Shown: positions 9,056 to 18,848 of the stretch, piece by piece
How the letters are laid out: each line of letters opens with the position of its first letter
Numbering within the stretch: the first letter of the stretch is position 1
Assembly (NCBI GenBank): GCA_030430075.1
Contig: JAUIGN010000005.1
Span: 299,962-363,961 of the forward strand
DNA: 64,000 nucleotides
DNA from: a bacterium
GTDB taxonomy: Bacteria > Planctomycetota > Planctomycetia > Pirellulales > Pirellulaceae
Direction: 5' to 3'
Position numbers and translations under genes: made by a program
Notes under the pieces: generated by a model
What the model was told of the DNA's origin: nothing
The model's input: only the letters and a program-made list of their open reading frames with translations
Databases searched by the model: none

Positions 9056-10069
9056 CTACTTCGCCGCGGGCCAGGTGACTCGACCCGGTATTTTCGCTCG
9101 AATGCTCCAGACGGTCTTGCCGGCGGTCACGTACAGGGTCCGCAGATCGGGGCCGCCGAAACAGCAGTTCGTGATCATATCTTCGGGAGAAGGAATGACG
9201 CCATGCAGTTCGCCCTGTGGCGAAAATACATAGACGCCCGCGGGATTGTCCGTGTTCTGATTTGGATACGGGCGGTTCGCGCCGGCCGTCACGTAGAGGT
9301 TATCTTCCCGATCGATGCACATGCCGTCGCCGCCGCGCCCGGCGCCGAAGTCGTGCAGTTGGCGGCGCGTGCCGGTCGCCAGCCCGTCGGCATCGAGCTC
9401 AAACGCCCAGAGTTTACGGACGGGAAGCAGCGGCTGGTTGTCCACGACGAAGAGCGTTCGTTGGTCCGCGGAGATGGCGATGCCGTTGGGGCGGGCAACG
9501 TGGTCACGTCCCAGGATGCGGACCACTTTGCCGGTCTGCCGATCCAGGCGGTAGACCCCCTCCACATCCAGTTCCAACTGCTGTCGATCCGGGCCATAGT
9601 AGGGGTCGGTGAAATAGATCCTTCCCTGCCGGTCGATGCAGAGGTCGTTGGGACTATTGAAGCGTTTTCCGCCAATCTTATTCACCAGGACGGTCCGTCG
9701 CTTGGTCGACACGTCGATACTGGTGATGCGCCGGCCGCCGAGCCCGCCGCGTTCGTTTCCTTCGCAGGCAATCAATTGGCCATGGGCGTCAAACATCAGC
9801 CCATTCGAACGGCCGCTCGGTTGCAGGAAGACATCGGCTTGTTCGGCCCCGGGCAGGAGCCGCATGATGCGATTGTTGGCGATATCACTGAAAAACAGGC
9901 TGCCATCGGCGTGGTAGGCGGGGCCTTCGGTAAACACCAATTCCGTCACTGGCTCCAGCCGCTCGCCTGTCAGCAGCGCCACCGGTGGATCGGCGAGCAG
10001 CGGCGCGCTGCTTGCCCAGGCCAGACAGAAGGTCAGCGTCAAGCAGGTCCATCGCGGGGGCAATCTCAT
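9056..10069 (-). CDS. Exported SMP-30/gluconolactonase-family protein
   Basis: A 337-residue protein with a signal peptide ending near APLLAD and a six-bladed SMP-30/LRE beta-propeller. Visible family markers are FTEGPAYHADGSLFFSD (metal-binding Glu), NSPNDLCIDRQGRIYFTDP, RPNGIAISADQRTLFV and GGDGMCIDREDNLYVT. These enzymes hydrolyse lactones of sugar acids. Its ATG overlaps the stop of the upstream cyanophycinase-like gene by 4 bp (ATGA), indicating translational coupling. The exact lactone substrate cannot be read from the sequence. Confidence 0.93.
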   Translation of the reverse strand: MRLPPRWTCLTLTFCLAWASSAPLLADPPVALLTGERLEPVTELVFTEGPAYHADGSLFFSDIANNRIMRLLPGAEQADVFLQPSGRSNGLMFDAHGQLIACEGNERGGLGGRRITSIDVSTKRRTVLVNKIGGKRFNSPNDLCIDRQGRIYFTDPYYGPDRQQLELDVEGVYRLDRQTGKVVRILGRDHVARPNGIAISADQRTLFVVDNQPLLPVRKLWAFELDADGLATGTRRQLHDFGAGRGGDGMCIDREDNLYVTAGANRPYPNQNTDNPAGVYVFSPQGELHGVIPSPEDMITNCCFGGPDLRTLYVTAGKTVWSIRAKIPGRVTWPAAK

Positions 10070-11784
10070 TCCGGTTTCTCCTCAGTTGGTGTCTTGTCTG
10101 TGATGGATTCGTCGGTCGATGCCTTGTTGGGGGAGGTGTCGTTGAGCACTTCGCGTTTGGCCAGGTCGTAGGTCGATCCGGCCGGAAGGGCCACGAAATC
10201 CGGTTGGCCCGGGTAGACCGGCAGTTTGCGGTTGTAGAAATGAACTCGGCCGCGGCCAACGACATCAGCTTGCGATTTCCGCACGATGATGGCGGTTGCT
10301 TCATCGATCCCGATTCCCAGCAATTGGGGATAGCGGTCGACCAGTTCCGTCATGTCCTTTTGACGGCCGCGCTGCGAGAAATGTTGATCGATGGCGACGC
10401 CGCTGAGAAATCCCAGCCCGCCTCGCTCGTAACCAGGAGCCATCAGATCGACGTTGCTGATCGGCGTGGCACGCGCCAGGTAGCGGCCCTGGATCGAGGC
10501 GCCGGCCGACGAGCCTCCAATCACGCCGCCGCGCTGGAGAACCTCCTTCATCAACTTGTGGGCCGTCGTGCCGTAATACGAGTCGGCAAAGTTCCACTGT
10601 CGCCCGCCGCCGAACCAGATCCCCGTGGCCTCTTTGAGCGGGGCGAGAAACTCTTCATCGTCATTCGCCTGGTGCCGGTCCTTCGTATGAATGAATGTGG
10701 CGTGCCGGACGCCCATCTTCACCCATCCTTCCACCGTGCGCTGATTGGGAGAAAGCTGGTCCTCTTCGGCGCAAGGGACATAGACCAGCTTCGCTTTCTC
10801 TTTGCCGCCGGCCAACTCGACGAAGCGTTCCATCAAATTCTTCGGCATCCCGCCGCCGCCCACGATGACCAGCGTACCACGCTCGACGAGCGGCGGCTTG
10901 GGGTCGGCCGGCGGGAATCGGTCGAGCGTCCGTTCCATCGCGATCCGCCGCCATTGCGTCAAATCGATCAGATAGTCGTTTGGACGCTGCCGCCGCGAGC
11001 GACGGGCCGCGATCGTTTGCACGCGAAGCGGCGCGCGTTCGTTGGCAGTAACCATCACGGTCGCCAGGCCCGTATCCGGGACCCGCAGGATGCGACCCTC
11101 CAGGATGAGCGCCGTATCGGGGGCCAGGCAGACGCCGACCGTGCGGGGATGGGCGGCCAGCACGCTCTGCACGCGCAGCCGGTCGACACGGTCCGAAAAG
11201 CGGGTTTCGATCGCGCAATCCGGCATCAGGTTCAGTCCCTGGCTGACATTCGCCAACCGCTGCTCGCCCGATATCTCGAGTCGTGACAATATCTTGGCTG
11301 CCCCGTTGGCGGCGTACAGCACGCCGCCCCGCTCAATCACTGCAGCGAGCGGCTCGCGAATCTGCTGGAGTGCTTTTCGCTCCGCCCCGGTTAGCGCTCG
11401 CTCGGCCAACAGCATCACGCCGTCCGCCTCGTCCAGCGCGGGAACGGAAAACGCATCCTCCGCGGGCGGCTCTTCCCGCTGCGACCGGATCGTGTGTGTC
11501 AGCCCGCGGCCGAGCAGGGAGTCAGGGAGCCCGATCGGGGTTTCGCCGTCGAACGCGATGATCACCAACTGGCCTTGCTCGCCGCCGATCGATTCGAGGA
11601 ACTCATCGTAACGCGGCTGTGGTTGCGTCACCTGGTTGGCCAGCATGATCGTGCCCCGGATCTTGAAGTCGACCGGCCAATGCGAAAACACTTCGTCGAA
11701 TTCCTGGGCCGGCAGCCGAACGGACGCGGCCAGCAGGCTGATCACAATGAAGGATGTCGCGACGGGGCGAAGCGTGGTGTGCAT
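10066..11784 (-). CDS. Exported cyanophycinase-like peptidase S51, duplicated domain
   Basis: A 572-residue protein with a signal peptide (SFIVISLLAASVRLPAQ). Two related class-I glutamine-amidotransferase-like domains follow. The C-terminal one (about residues 300-545) has the S51 nucleophile elbow GGSSAGAS (Ser426) and FGGGRQWNF, as in cyanophycinases. The N-terminal one (about 40-260) has GGVLYAANGAAK at the equivalent place and lacks the Ser, so it is probably inactive. ATG at 11784 is chosen for its signal peptide and upstream AGGA. Family members cleave beta-Asp dipeptide or isopeptide bonds. It is coupled to the downstream SMP-30 gene. Confidence 0.88.
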   Translation of the reverse strand: MHTTLRPVATSFIVISLLAASVRLPAQEFDEVFSHWPVDFKIRGTIMLANQVTQPQPRYDEFLESIGGEQGQLVIIAFDGETPIGLPDSLLGRGLTHTIRSQREEPPAEDAFSVPALDEADGVMLLAERALTGAERKALQQIREPLAAVIERGGVLYAANGAAKILSRLEISGEQRLANVSQGLNLMPDCAIETRFSDRVDRLRVQSVLAAHPRTVGVCLAPDTALILEGRILRVPDTGLATVMVTANERAPLRVQTIAARRSRRQRPNDYLIDLTQWRRIAMERTLDRFPPADPKPPLVERGTLVIVGGGGMPKNLMERFVELAGGKEKAKLVYVPCAEEDQLSPNQRTVEGWVKMGVRHATFIHTKDRHQANDDEEFLAPLKEATGIWFGGGRQWNFADSYYGTTAHKLMKEVLQRGGVIGGSSAGASIQGRYLARATPISNVDLMAPGYERGGLGFLSGVAIDQHFSQRGRQKDMTELVDRYPQLLGIGIDEATAIIVRKSQADVVGRGRVHFYNRKLPVYPGQPDFVALPAGSTYDLAKREVLNDTSPNKASTDESITDKTPTEEKPE

Positions 11785-11884
11785 CGGAATCCTGGCTGGG
11801 AAGATGGGGGGCATGGAGTCGTCGAGTTGCCGCACGGGAACCATGCAACAAGAACCTCTTGAACGTCGTTTCGTAGTTTCGTAG

Positions 11885-11901
11885 GTCATGCTGTGCATGA
11901 C
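11885..11901. repeat. REP-like palindrome GTCATGC-tgt-GCATGAC
   Basis: A perfect 7-bp inverted repeat with a 3-bp loop, preceded by 'tag'. Copies occur at 31855-31871, 35355-35371 and 49614-49630. The downstream ~25 bp (cggcctggcatcgt) are also shared with the copy at 31855. The rest of 11785-12234 contains no gene I can support. Confidence 0.8.
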
Positions 11902-12234
11902 GTCATTCGGCCTGGCATCGTGCAGAAACATGGCATCAACAATCTTCCGCACATTGCTAACGCTACGGCAACGAACGTAATTCTTAAACCAAATTGATGG
12001 CGGCGATTCGTGAAAGACGTGCACCGAGCGAACCGGGGACGCTCGCACCGACCGAAGACGAACCACGTCGTGCCGCGGACCCATTGCGAGCCAACGATCG
12101 CGAGCACTGGCCGCTTCTGATGGTCGCCGGCAATCAACTCAGAATGAACGACGTTGGTACCCAAAGCAACCTGGCAAACACCGAAGTCGCACTTCCCCTG
12201 CTGATGCAACCGCGGTAGCGCACCAGACGGCGGA

Positions 12235-13356
12235 TCACTGCATCGTGTCCTGACCGGCGGCCGAATATCGGTGGGTCGGTACGGGCCGGCCCGGCCGGAA
12301 GCTCTGTGTCTGTTGGTTGCCGGCCTTCGCACCGATGTCGTGACAGGCGGCGTTTACGGCCGATTCGACCAGGTGTTGCAGCGTTTCCGGATCAATCGCG
12401 ACGCGGGCATTGACGATCAGGTTTGCCTGGCGCGTTTGCCGTTCCGATGCCAGCGACAACTCGGCCGGCGCTTGACTGTTGACCAGGTTGACGACGGCGT
12501 GGGCCTCGTCCGCCAGGCCAATCGCCTTGAGGTGAGCCGCCTCGGCCTGGTTCGCGGCCAGCGATATTCGGAGCCGCTCGACGATTGAGACCAATAACGA
12601 ATCGAGCTCGAAGCCGGTCGGCGCGGTCACCTCGAGGCTGCTATTCAGCCAGCCCAGCTCCGCCTCGCCCTCGGCGTACACATCGTAGTCCAGCTCCAGA
12701 ATCTGTTGGCCGAAGGGGCCCCGCTGCTCGAGCTGGTCCAGAAGCAGCTCGAAGCCTTCACCCGTCCGCGCCGACATGCGGATGGTCGGCATCTCTGGGA
12801 AACGGTCATGAAGGAGTTGAACAAGCTCATCAACTTCGGCTGCGGCGAGCTGGTCGATCCGATTAATGATGACGAAGTCCGCTTCCTCCAGTTGCTTGAG
12901 GAAGATATAGCCCGCCTTGGGTGAGAAGCCCGAGTTGGGTTCGTTTTTCAAGATCCTGCGACCGTGGCTCGGCTTGAGGATGACTCCATACGGAGCGACC
13001 TCGAATCGTGTCTCGAAGAGTCTCATCAACGGCTGCACGACGGTCGCGACCAGGTCGGTGCAGCTACCGACCGGCTCCGCCAGGATGACGTCCGGTCTGC
13101 CTTCCACGTCGAGCTGCTCGGCGGTCCGGGTCAGGTCATTGAAGTTGCAGCAAAAGCAGGCCCCTGCAACCTCGCCGACCTGAAATCCTTGCGAACGGAG
13201 CAGATGCGTATCGACCAGATCGGCCGCCTGGTCATTGGTGACGATGCCCACGCGGAGGCCTCGGTCCTGGTAGCTCTGCGCGAGCCGTGCGATCGTCGTG
13301 GTCTTCCCCGCGCCGAGGAAACCGCCCAACATGATAAAGCGTGTCGTTGTATTCAT
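12235..13356 (-). CDS. CobW/G3E-family metal GTPase
   Basis: A 373-residue G3E GTPase. The start at 13356 begins directly before the P-loop GGFLGAGKTTT. Other motifs are the metal-binding ACFCCNF (CxCC type), the Walker B-like region DVILAEPVGSCTD and the guanine-recognition region INRIDQL. Members insert or deliver Zn, Co or Ni to client proteins. The C-terminal CobW_C domain is short or diverged. A His-rich putative metal-binding lipoprotein is encoded 0.9 kb away on the other strand, which hints at zinc handling. The longer open frame to 14118 runs antisense through two other genes and is not used. Confidence 0.9.
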   Translation of the reverse strand: MNTTTRFIMLGGFLGAGKTTTIARLAQSYQDRGLRVGIVTNDQAADLVDTHLLRSQGFQVGEVAGACFCCNFNDLTRTAEQLDVEGRPDVILAEPVGSCTDLVATVVQPLMRLFETRFEVAPYGVILKPSHGRRILKNEPNSGFSPKAGYIFLKQLEEADFVIINRIDQLAAAEVDELVQLLHDRFPEMPTIRMSARTGEGFELLLDQLEQRGPFGQQILELDYDVYAEGEAELGWLNSSLEVTAPTGFELDSLLVSIVERLRISLAANQAEAAHLKAIGLADEAHAVVNLVNSQAPAELSLASERQTRQANLIVNARVAIDPETLQHLVESAVNAACHDIGAKAGNQQTQSFRPGRPVPTHRYSAAGQDTMQ

Positions 13357-13466
13357 GGCACCGATTATTCTCTGCCAAACGCTGCAAAGCAATGTCCCGC
13401 ACGAAATCGGGACGACCCATTCGGCCGTCCGGTCGGCTCGGATGGCGGGGCACTCGGCTGGGGGTC

Positions 13467-13472
13467 TATAAT
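13467..13472 (+). promoter_or_regulatory. Perfect -10 element upstream of small membrane protein
   Basis: TATAAT lies 58 bp upstream of the ATG at 13531. No good -35 match is seen at 16-18 bp, so this rests on the -10 alone. Confidence 0.35.
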
Positions 13473-13530
13473 ACGAACCGCTTCGTGGAGGCAGTCGAGT
13501 CAACTTGCGAGACGTTGCTGGAGAGGTGAG

Positions 13531-14037
13531 ATGGAACCGTACAAATCCCCCGGCCTCACCGACTCGTCCGAGCAGCATCGGGGTGTCGCTGCCGGCGAAA
13601 CAAACGCGGCGCTGCCGTACGAAACCCAGCGATTGCTGGCGGCGCTTCTCTGGGTGATCGTGGTCGTTGTCGGAGGCGTGCTGCTGACGAACGTTGCCGT
13701 GAGGCGCTACGGCGAGCTGGGAATGTTCGTGGTCTGGCCCATCGGCTGGGCAGCGGGTTTCGTCGCGGGCAAGATCGTCTCGCGAAAGAGTCGTTTGGTG
13801 GGGGGGCTGCTCGTGCTGGCCTGCATTTCCATCCCGGTCTTGGCCCAGGTGCACTGGATCCAGGTCAACATCGAGGACGCGCACGGTAGTTGGTGGAGGG
13901 CGTTCACGCTGGTTCCCCTGTTTGCCCAGCAGTTTCAGGTTGCGGCCATTACGGCCGTATGCATGGCGATTCTCGGCGGGATTTCCGCCTGGCGGCAGGT
14001 TGCGGTCCGCTATGTACGAGTTCGCGTCGCGGAATAG
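13531..14037 (+). CDS. Small membrane protein with planctomycetal 'PYxSP' N-terminus
   Basis: A 168-residue protein starting at ATG 13531 behind GAGAGG. The N-terminus MEPYKSPG resembles the NPYxSP start seen on many planctomycetal membrane proteins. After a ~30-residue polar head come about four hydrophobic segments (roughly 35-55, 65-83, 90-107 and 130-150). No catalytic motif is visible. It is divergent from the CobW gene and could share its regulation, but no function can be assigned. Confidence 0.75.
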   Translation: MEPYKSPGLTDSSEQHRGVAAGETNAALPYETQRLLAALLWVIVVVVGGVLLTNVAVRRYGELGMFVVWPIGWAAGFVAGKIVSRKSRLVGGLLVLACISIPVLAQVHWIQVNIEDAHGSWWRAFTLVPLFAQQFQVAAITAVCMAILGGISAWRQVAVRYVRVRVAE

Positions 14038-14077
14038 CCGCGCCGGCGGTCGGCCGGCTTTCGGCCTGGACCTGTGA

Positions 14078-14106
14078 TTGACAAACGTGGGGGGCTCGCC
14101 GATAAG
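14078..14106 (+). promoter_or_regulatory. Candidate sigma70-type promoter for His-rich lipoprotein
   Basis: A perfect TTGACA (14078-14083) is followed after 17 bp by GATAAG (14101-14106), 4/6 to the -10 consensus. It would give a leader of about 175 nt before the lipoprotein start at 14289. Confidence 0.45.
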
Positions 14107-14288
14107 TTTAAAGGTCATTCGTTGTGATTTGTGCGCTCGGTGCGTACATGTTTCACGCGCGTTCGGCGGGAGCGAACCAGATGTTGGCGCGTTCCCGAGG
14201 TAGCTTTGGTCCTACCACAACAGACGAATGCATTGACCAAGGGTCCGGTTTGCGTCGCCGTTCAAGGAATGGAGTTCGAGGATTGGAA

Positions 14289-14861
14289 ATGGGTGCCACG
14301 ATGAAATTGAATCAACGGTCTCACCTCATCGCCGCCAGCGGCGGCTTCGCCATCGTTTTGCTGCTGACAGCCGGTTGCCAGCCGGGCGGATCCGGATCGG
14401 ACGGGGCGAGCGCGCCGGGCGTGCATGCCGGTCACGACGATCACGGGCACGATCATGGCCACGATCACGGACACAGCCATGGCCACGACGACGCGGGCCC
14501 GCACGGGGGGCACCTGGTAGAAATTGGCGACGAGCAACTGCACGTCGAATGGACGCATGATGACTCGAGCGGCGAAGTCGTCGTCTACCTGCTCGACGGC
14601 ACTGCCAAGGCGGATGCCAGCATCGAGTCCGAGGCGATCCGCATCACGACGACAATCGGGGATGCCAAGAAGGAGTACACGCTGTCCGCCACGGATTTGA
14701 ATGAGGGGCAAGCCACTCGTTTTTCACTGACGGATCCATCGCTGGTGGAAGCGTTAAAGGCCGTCGGGCCCGGCGTGGAAGCGACGATTGTGATCCCCAC
14801 GGCCGGCGGTGAGCTGGTCGGGCAGTTCGAGGAACACTCGCACGCGGGACACAATCACTAA
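14289..14861 (+). CDS. His-rich lipoprotein, putative metal-binding
   Basis: A 190-residue protein. The start at 14289 follows GAGGATTGG; an internal ATG at 14301 is possible. A hydrophobic segment ends in the lipobox LTAGC, with Cys30 as the predicted lipidated residue. Residues 46-75 alternate His with Asp/Gly (about 14 His), typical of Zn-, Ni- or Cu-binding tails, and the C-terminus is again His-rich (HSHAGHNH). The ~100-residue core between is probably a beta domain and is unrecognised. The longer frame back to 14124 lacks a plausible signal sequence. It may scavenge or buffer metal in the periplasm for the CobW-type GTPase nearby (inference). Confidence 0.78.
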   Translation: MGATMKLNQRSHLIAASGGFAIVLLLTAGCQPGGSGSDGASAPGVHAGHDDHGHDHGHDHGHSHGHDDAGPHGGHLVEIGDEQLHVEWTHDDSSGEVVVYLLDGTAKADASIESEAIRITTTIGDAKKEYTLSATDLNEGQATRFSLTDPSLVEALKAVGPGVEATIVIPTAGGELVGQFEEHSHAGHNH

Positions 14862-14993
14862 CCCGTTGGGCACGAATCCGTTGGGCCGACCAGGAACGAG
14901 GGATTGCAGAGACGTCGTCCTTCCGCCCTGGACCGCCGGTTGAGATTTCGGGCCGGTCTTTGAACTGACACACTCACGACAAGGATACATGCC

Positions 14994-16490
<1,497 letters not shown>

Positions 16491-16616
16491 GCGCAGGCTG
16501 CCGGCCGTGCCGCGTGGGCTGTCGGCATCACGCCTGGCAGCAGCATCACGTCTGATGACGGCAGCGGCGTCGGGCCCGTTATCGGTTGCCCGTTGGGTAT
16601 GGGCGTCGCGCTGGCG

Positions 16617-18431
16617 TCAGGCGCGGCGTCGCGCTTCCTTGCGCCGATCGGACTCCTTGAGCAACACCTTGCGGAGCCGGATTTGGGTCGGCGTGATCTC
16701 GACCAGCTCGTCGTCCTCGATGTACTCCAGGGCGGCTTCGAGCGACATCCGGCGGGGGGGCTTGAGCAAGATGTTGTCGTCGTTGCCAGAGGCACGCATG
16801 TTCGTCAACTTCTTTTCCTTGGTCGGATTGACGTCCAGGTCGTTGTCACGCGAGTTTTCGCCGACGATCATCCCTTCGTAGACTTCGTCTCCCGGCGCGA
16901 CGAACAGTTCGGCCCGTTGTTGCAGTCCGTCGAGCCCGAAGGCGACCGCCTTGCCGCTGACCATCGAGACCAGGACACCATTGCTCCGTTTGGGGATCTC
17001 GCCGTCAACGGGGGCGTACTTGGCAAACCGATGGTGAATAATGGCCGTGCCCTGGGTTGCGTTCAGGAGCCGAGTCCGCAGGCCGATCAGGCCGCGGGCG
17101 GGAATCAGGAAGGCGGCAAAGGTGAACTCGCCGCGGGCATTCATCTGCTCCAGCGTGCCGCGTCGTTCACCGACAAGTTCCATAATCGGGCCGAACTTCT
17201 CGGTCGGCACTTCGATGACCAGCGATTCAAAGGGCTCTTCCTTGACCCCATGATTGTCATGAAAGATGACCCGCGGCTTGCCGACCGACAGCTCGAAGCC
17301 TTCCCGCCGCATGGTCTCGATCAACACGGACAGATGAAGCACGCCGCGGCCCGCGACGGCCATCGAGTCGCTTCCGGGGACCGGGCGGACTCGCAAAGCA
17401 ACGTTCCGTTCCAGTTCCTTGGTGAGCCGGTTCTTGAGTTGCCTGGTGGTGACGAACTTCCCTTCGCGTCCCGCCAGCGACGACGTGTTGATGCTGAAGA
17501 TCATTTCCAGCGTGGGTTCGTCAACGGCCAGCCGGGGGAGCGGATTCGGCTGGACCGGATCGCAGATGGTATCGCCGATCTCTGCCGACTCGAGACCGAC
17601 CAGGGCCACCACCTCACCGGCCTCGGCCTGCTCGACGTCACGCCGGCCCAGGTTTTCAAAGACCTGCAGTGAACTGACCGTGGCCGGCTCGAACTGGTCG
17701 TCCGGCTTGCTGAGCACAATTTTCTGACCCTTTCGCAGTTCGCCCGATTGGATCCGGCCGATGGCGATTCGCCCCACGTATTTCGACCAATCCAGGGTGG
17801 TGACCAGCATCTGTGTGGGCGCGTCGAGCGTCACGTCGGGGCCCGGCACTTGTTCCAGAACCAGGTCCAACAGCGGCTGCATCGAATCCGTTTTAACGGC
17901 CGGATCGTGGGTCGCGTAGCCATCCTTGCCGCTGGCGAAAATGTACGGGAAATCGTCCAGGTCGTGTTCTGCGCCCAACTCCATCAATAACTCGAACGCG
18001 GTGTCCAAAGTTTCCATCGGCTGCGCATCGCCCCGGTCGATCTTGTTGACGACGACGATCGGTTTGAGCCCGAATTCGAGTGCTTTCGAAAGGACGAATC
18101 GGGTCTGCGGGAGCGGGCCTTCCGCCGCGTCCACCAGCAACAGGGCGCCGTCCGCCATGCGGATCACCCGCTCGACTTCTCCACCGAAGTCAGCGTGTCC
18201 CGGGGTATCGATGACGTTGATCTTGATTCCCCGGTAGGGGATCGCGATGTTCTTCGCCAGGATCGTGATCCCCCGCTCACGCTCGATGTCGTTCGAATCG
18301 AGAATACAGTCGCCCTGCAATTGGCTGTCGCGAAACTGGCCGCTTTGACGGAGCAGGCAATCGACGAGGGTCGTTTTGCCATGGTCAACGTGGGCGATGA
18401 TGACGACGTTACGGATGTCCTGACGACGCAT
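16617..18431 (-). CDS. typA: Ribosome-associated GTPase TypA/BipA
   Basis: A 604-residue translational GTPase of normal length. The start at 18431 precedes the G1 motif AHVDHGKTT; G3 is DTPGHADFGGEV and G4 is NKIDR. EF-G-like domains III/V and the TypA-specific C-terminal domain follow, ending in a basic tail (DRRKEARRRA). It acts in the cytoplasm on ribosome assembly or stress translation. The extended frame to 18521 is excluded because it lacks conserved sequence. It is a single gene, convergent with the sulfatase. Confidence 0.97.
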   Translation of the reverse strand: MRRQDIRNVVIIAHVDHGKTTLVDCLLRQSGQFRDSQLQGDCILDSNDIERERGITILAKNIAIPYRGIKINVIDTPGHADFGGEVERVIRMADGALLLVDAAEGPLPQTRFVLSKALEFGLKPIVVVNKIDRGDAQPMETLDTAFELLMELGAEHDLDDFPYIFASGKDGYATHDPAVKTDSMQPLLDLVLEQVPGPDVTLDAPTQMLVTTLDWSKYVGRIAIGRIQSGELRKGQKIVLSKPDDQFEPATVSSLQVFENLGRRDVEQAEAGEVVALVGLESAEIGDTICDPVQPNPLPRLAVDEPTLEMIFSINTSSLAGREGKFVTTRQLKNRLTKELERNVALRVRPVPGSDSMAVAGRGVLHLSVLIETMRREGFELSVGKPRVIFHDNHGVKEEPFESLVIEVPTEKFGPIMELVGERRGTLEQMNARGEFTFAAFLIPARGLIGLRTRLLNATQGTAIIHHRFAKYAPVDGEIPKRSNGVLVSMVSGKAVAFGLDGLQQRAELFVAPGDEVYEGMIVGENSRDNDLDVNPTKEKKLTNMRASGNDDNILLKPPRRMSLEAALEYIEDDELVEITPTQIRLRKVLLKESDRRKEARRRA

Positions 18432-18848
18432 GGGGTTCTCTAGCTTGAATGGGGGCGGGTTGGCAAAGCCCGTTATCCTAGCAACTGGGCACAGGGCCGC
18501 GTAAGGCCAAACGGAACCCACCTCCGGCGCGATTTGCTGTGTCTGCGAGACACAGAGACGACCGCGTCACGGGCGGGCGACGAGGAGTCGTTTTGAGGGT
18601 TGGCGCTCGCGTGGCGGCGGGCTGCTGGGCAGCACGACGGCTTTCCCGGCGGTCCATGTTCCGGCATGCCCTGCGGCTGCCATTCGGCACGCACGGCATA
18701 ACCTACACTTGCCAGACAGGGTCCGCTGTCGCGATGGTTCCGGTTTCCGGGGCAGGCTAGAATCGAAAAGCAGGCTAGAATCGAGTCGCCTCAGCCAAGT
18801 TTCCGCGGACCGTTGCCGTTGGAATGCGACCCCGGAGCCGCGTTTTTC

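Noticed and set aside
13357..14118. Extension of the CobW frame upstream of 13356
   Set aside because: It runs antisense through the small membrane protein gene and its promoter region; the P-loop lies directly after the 13356 start.
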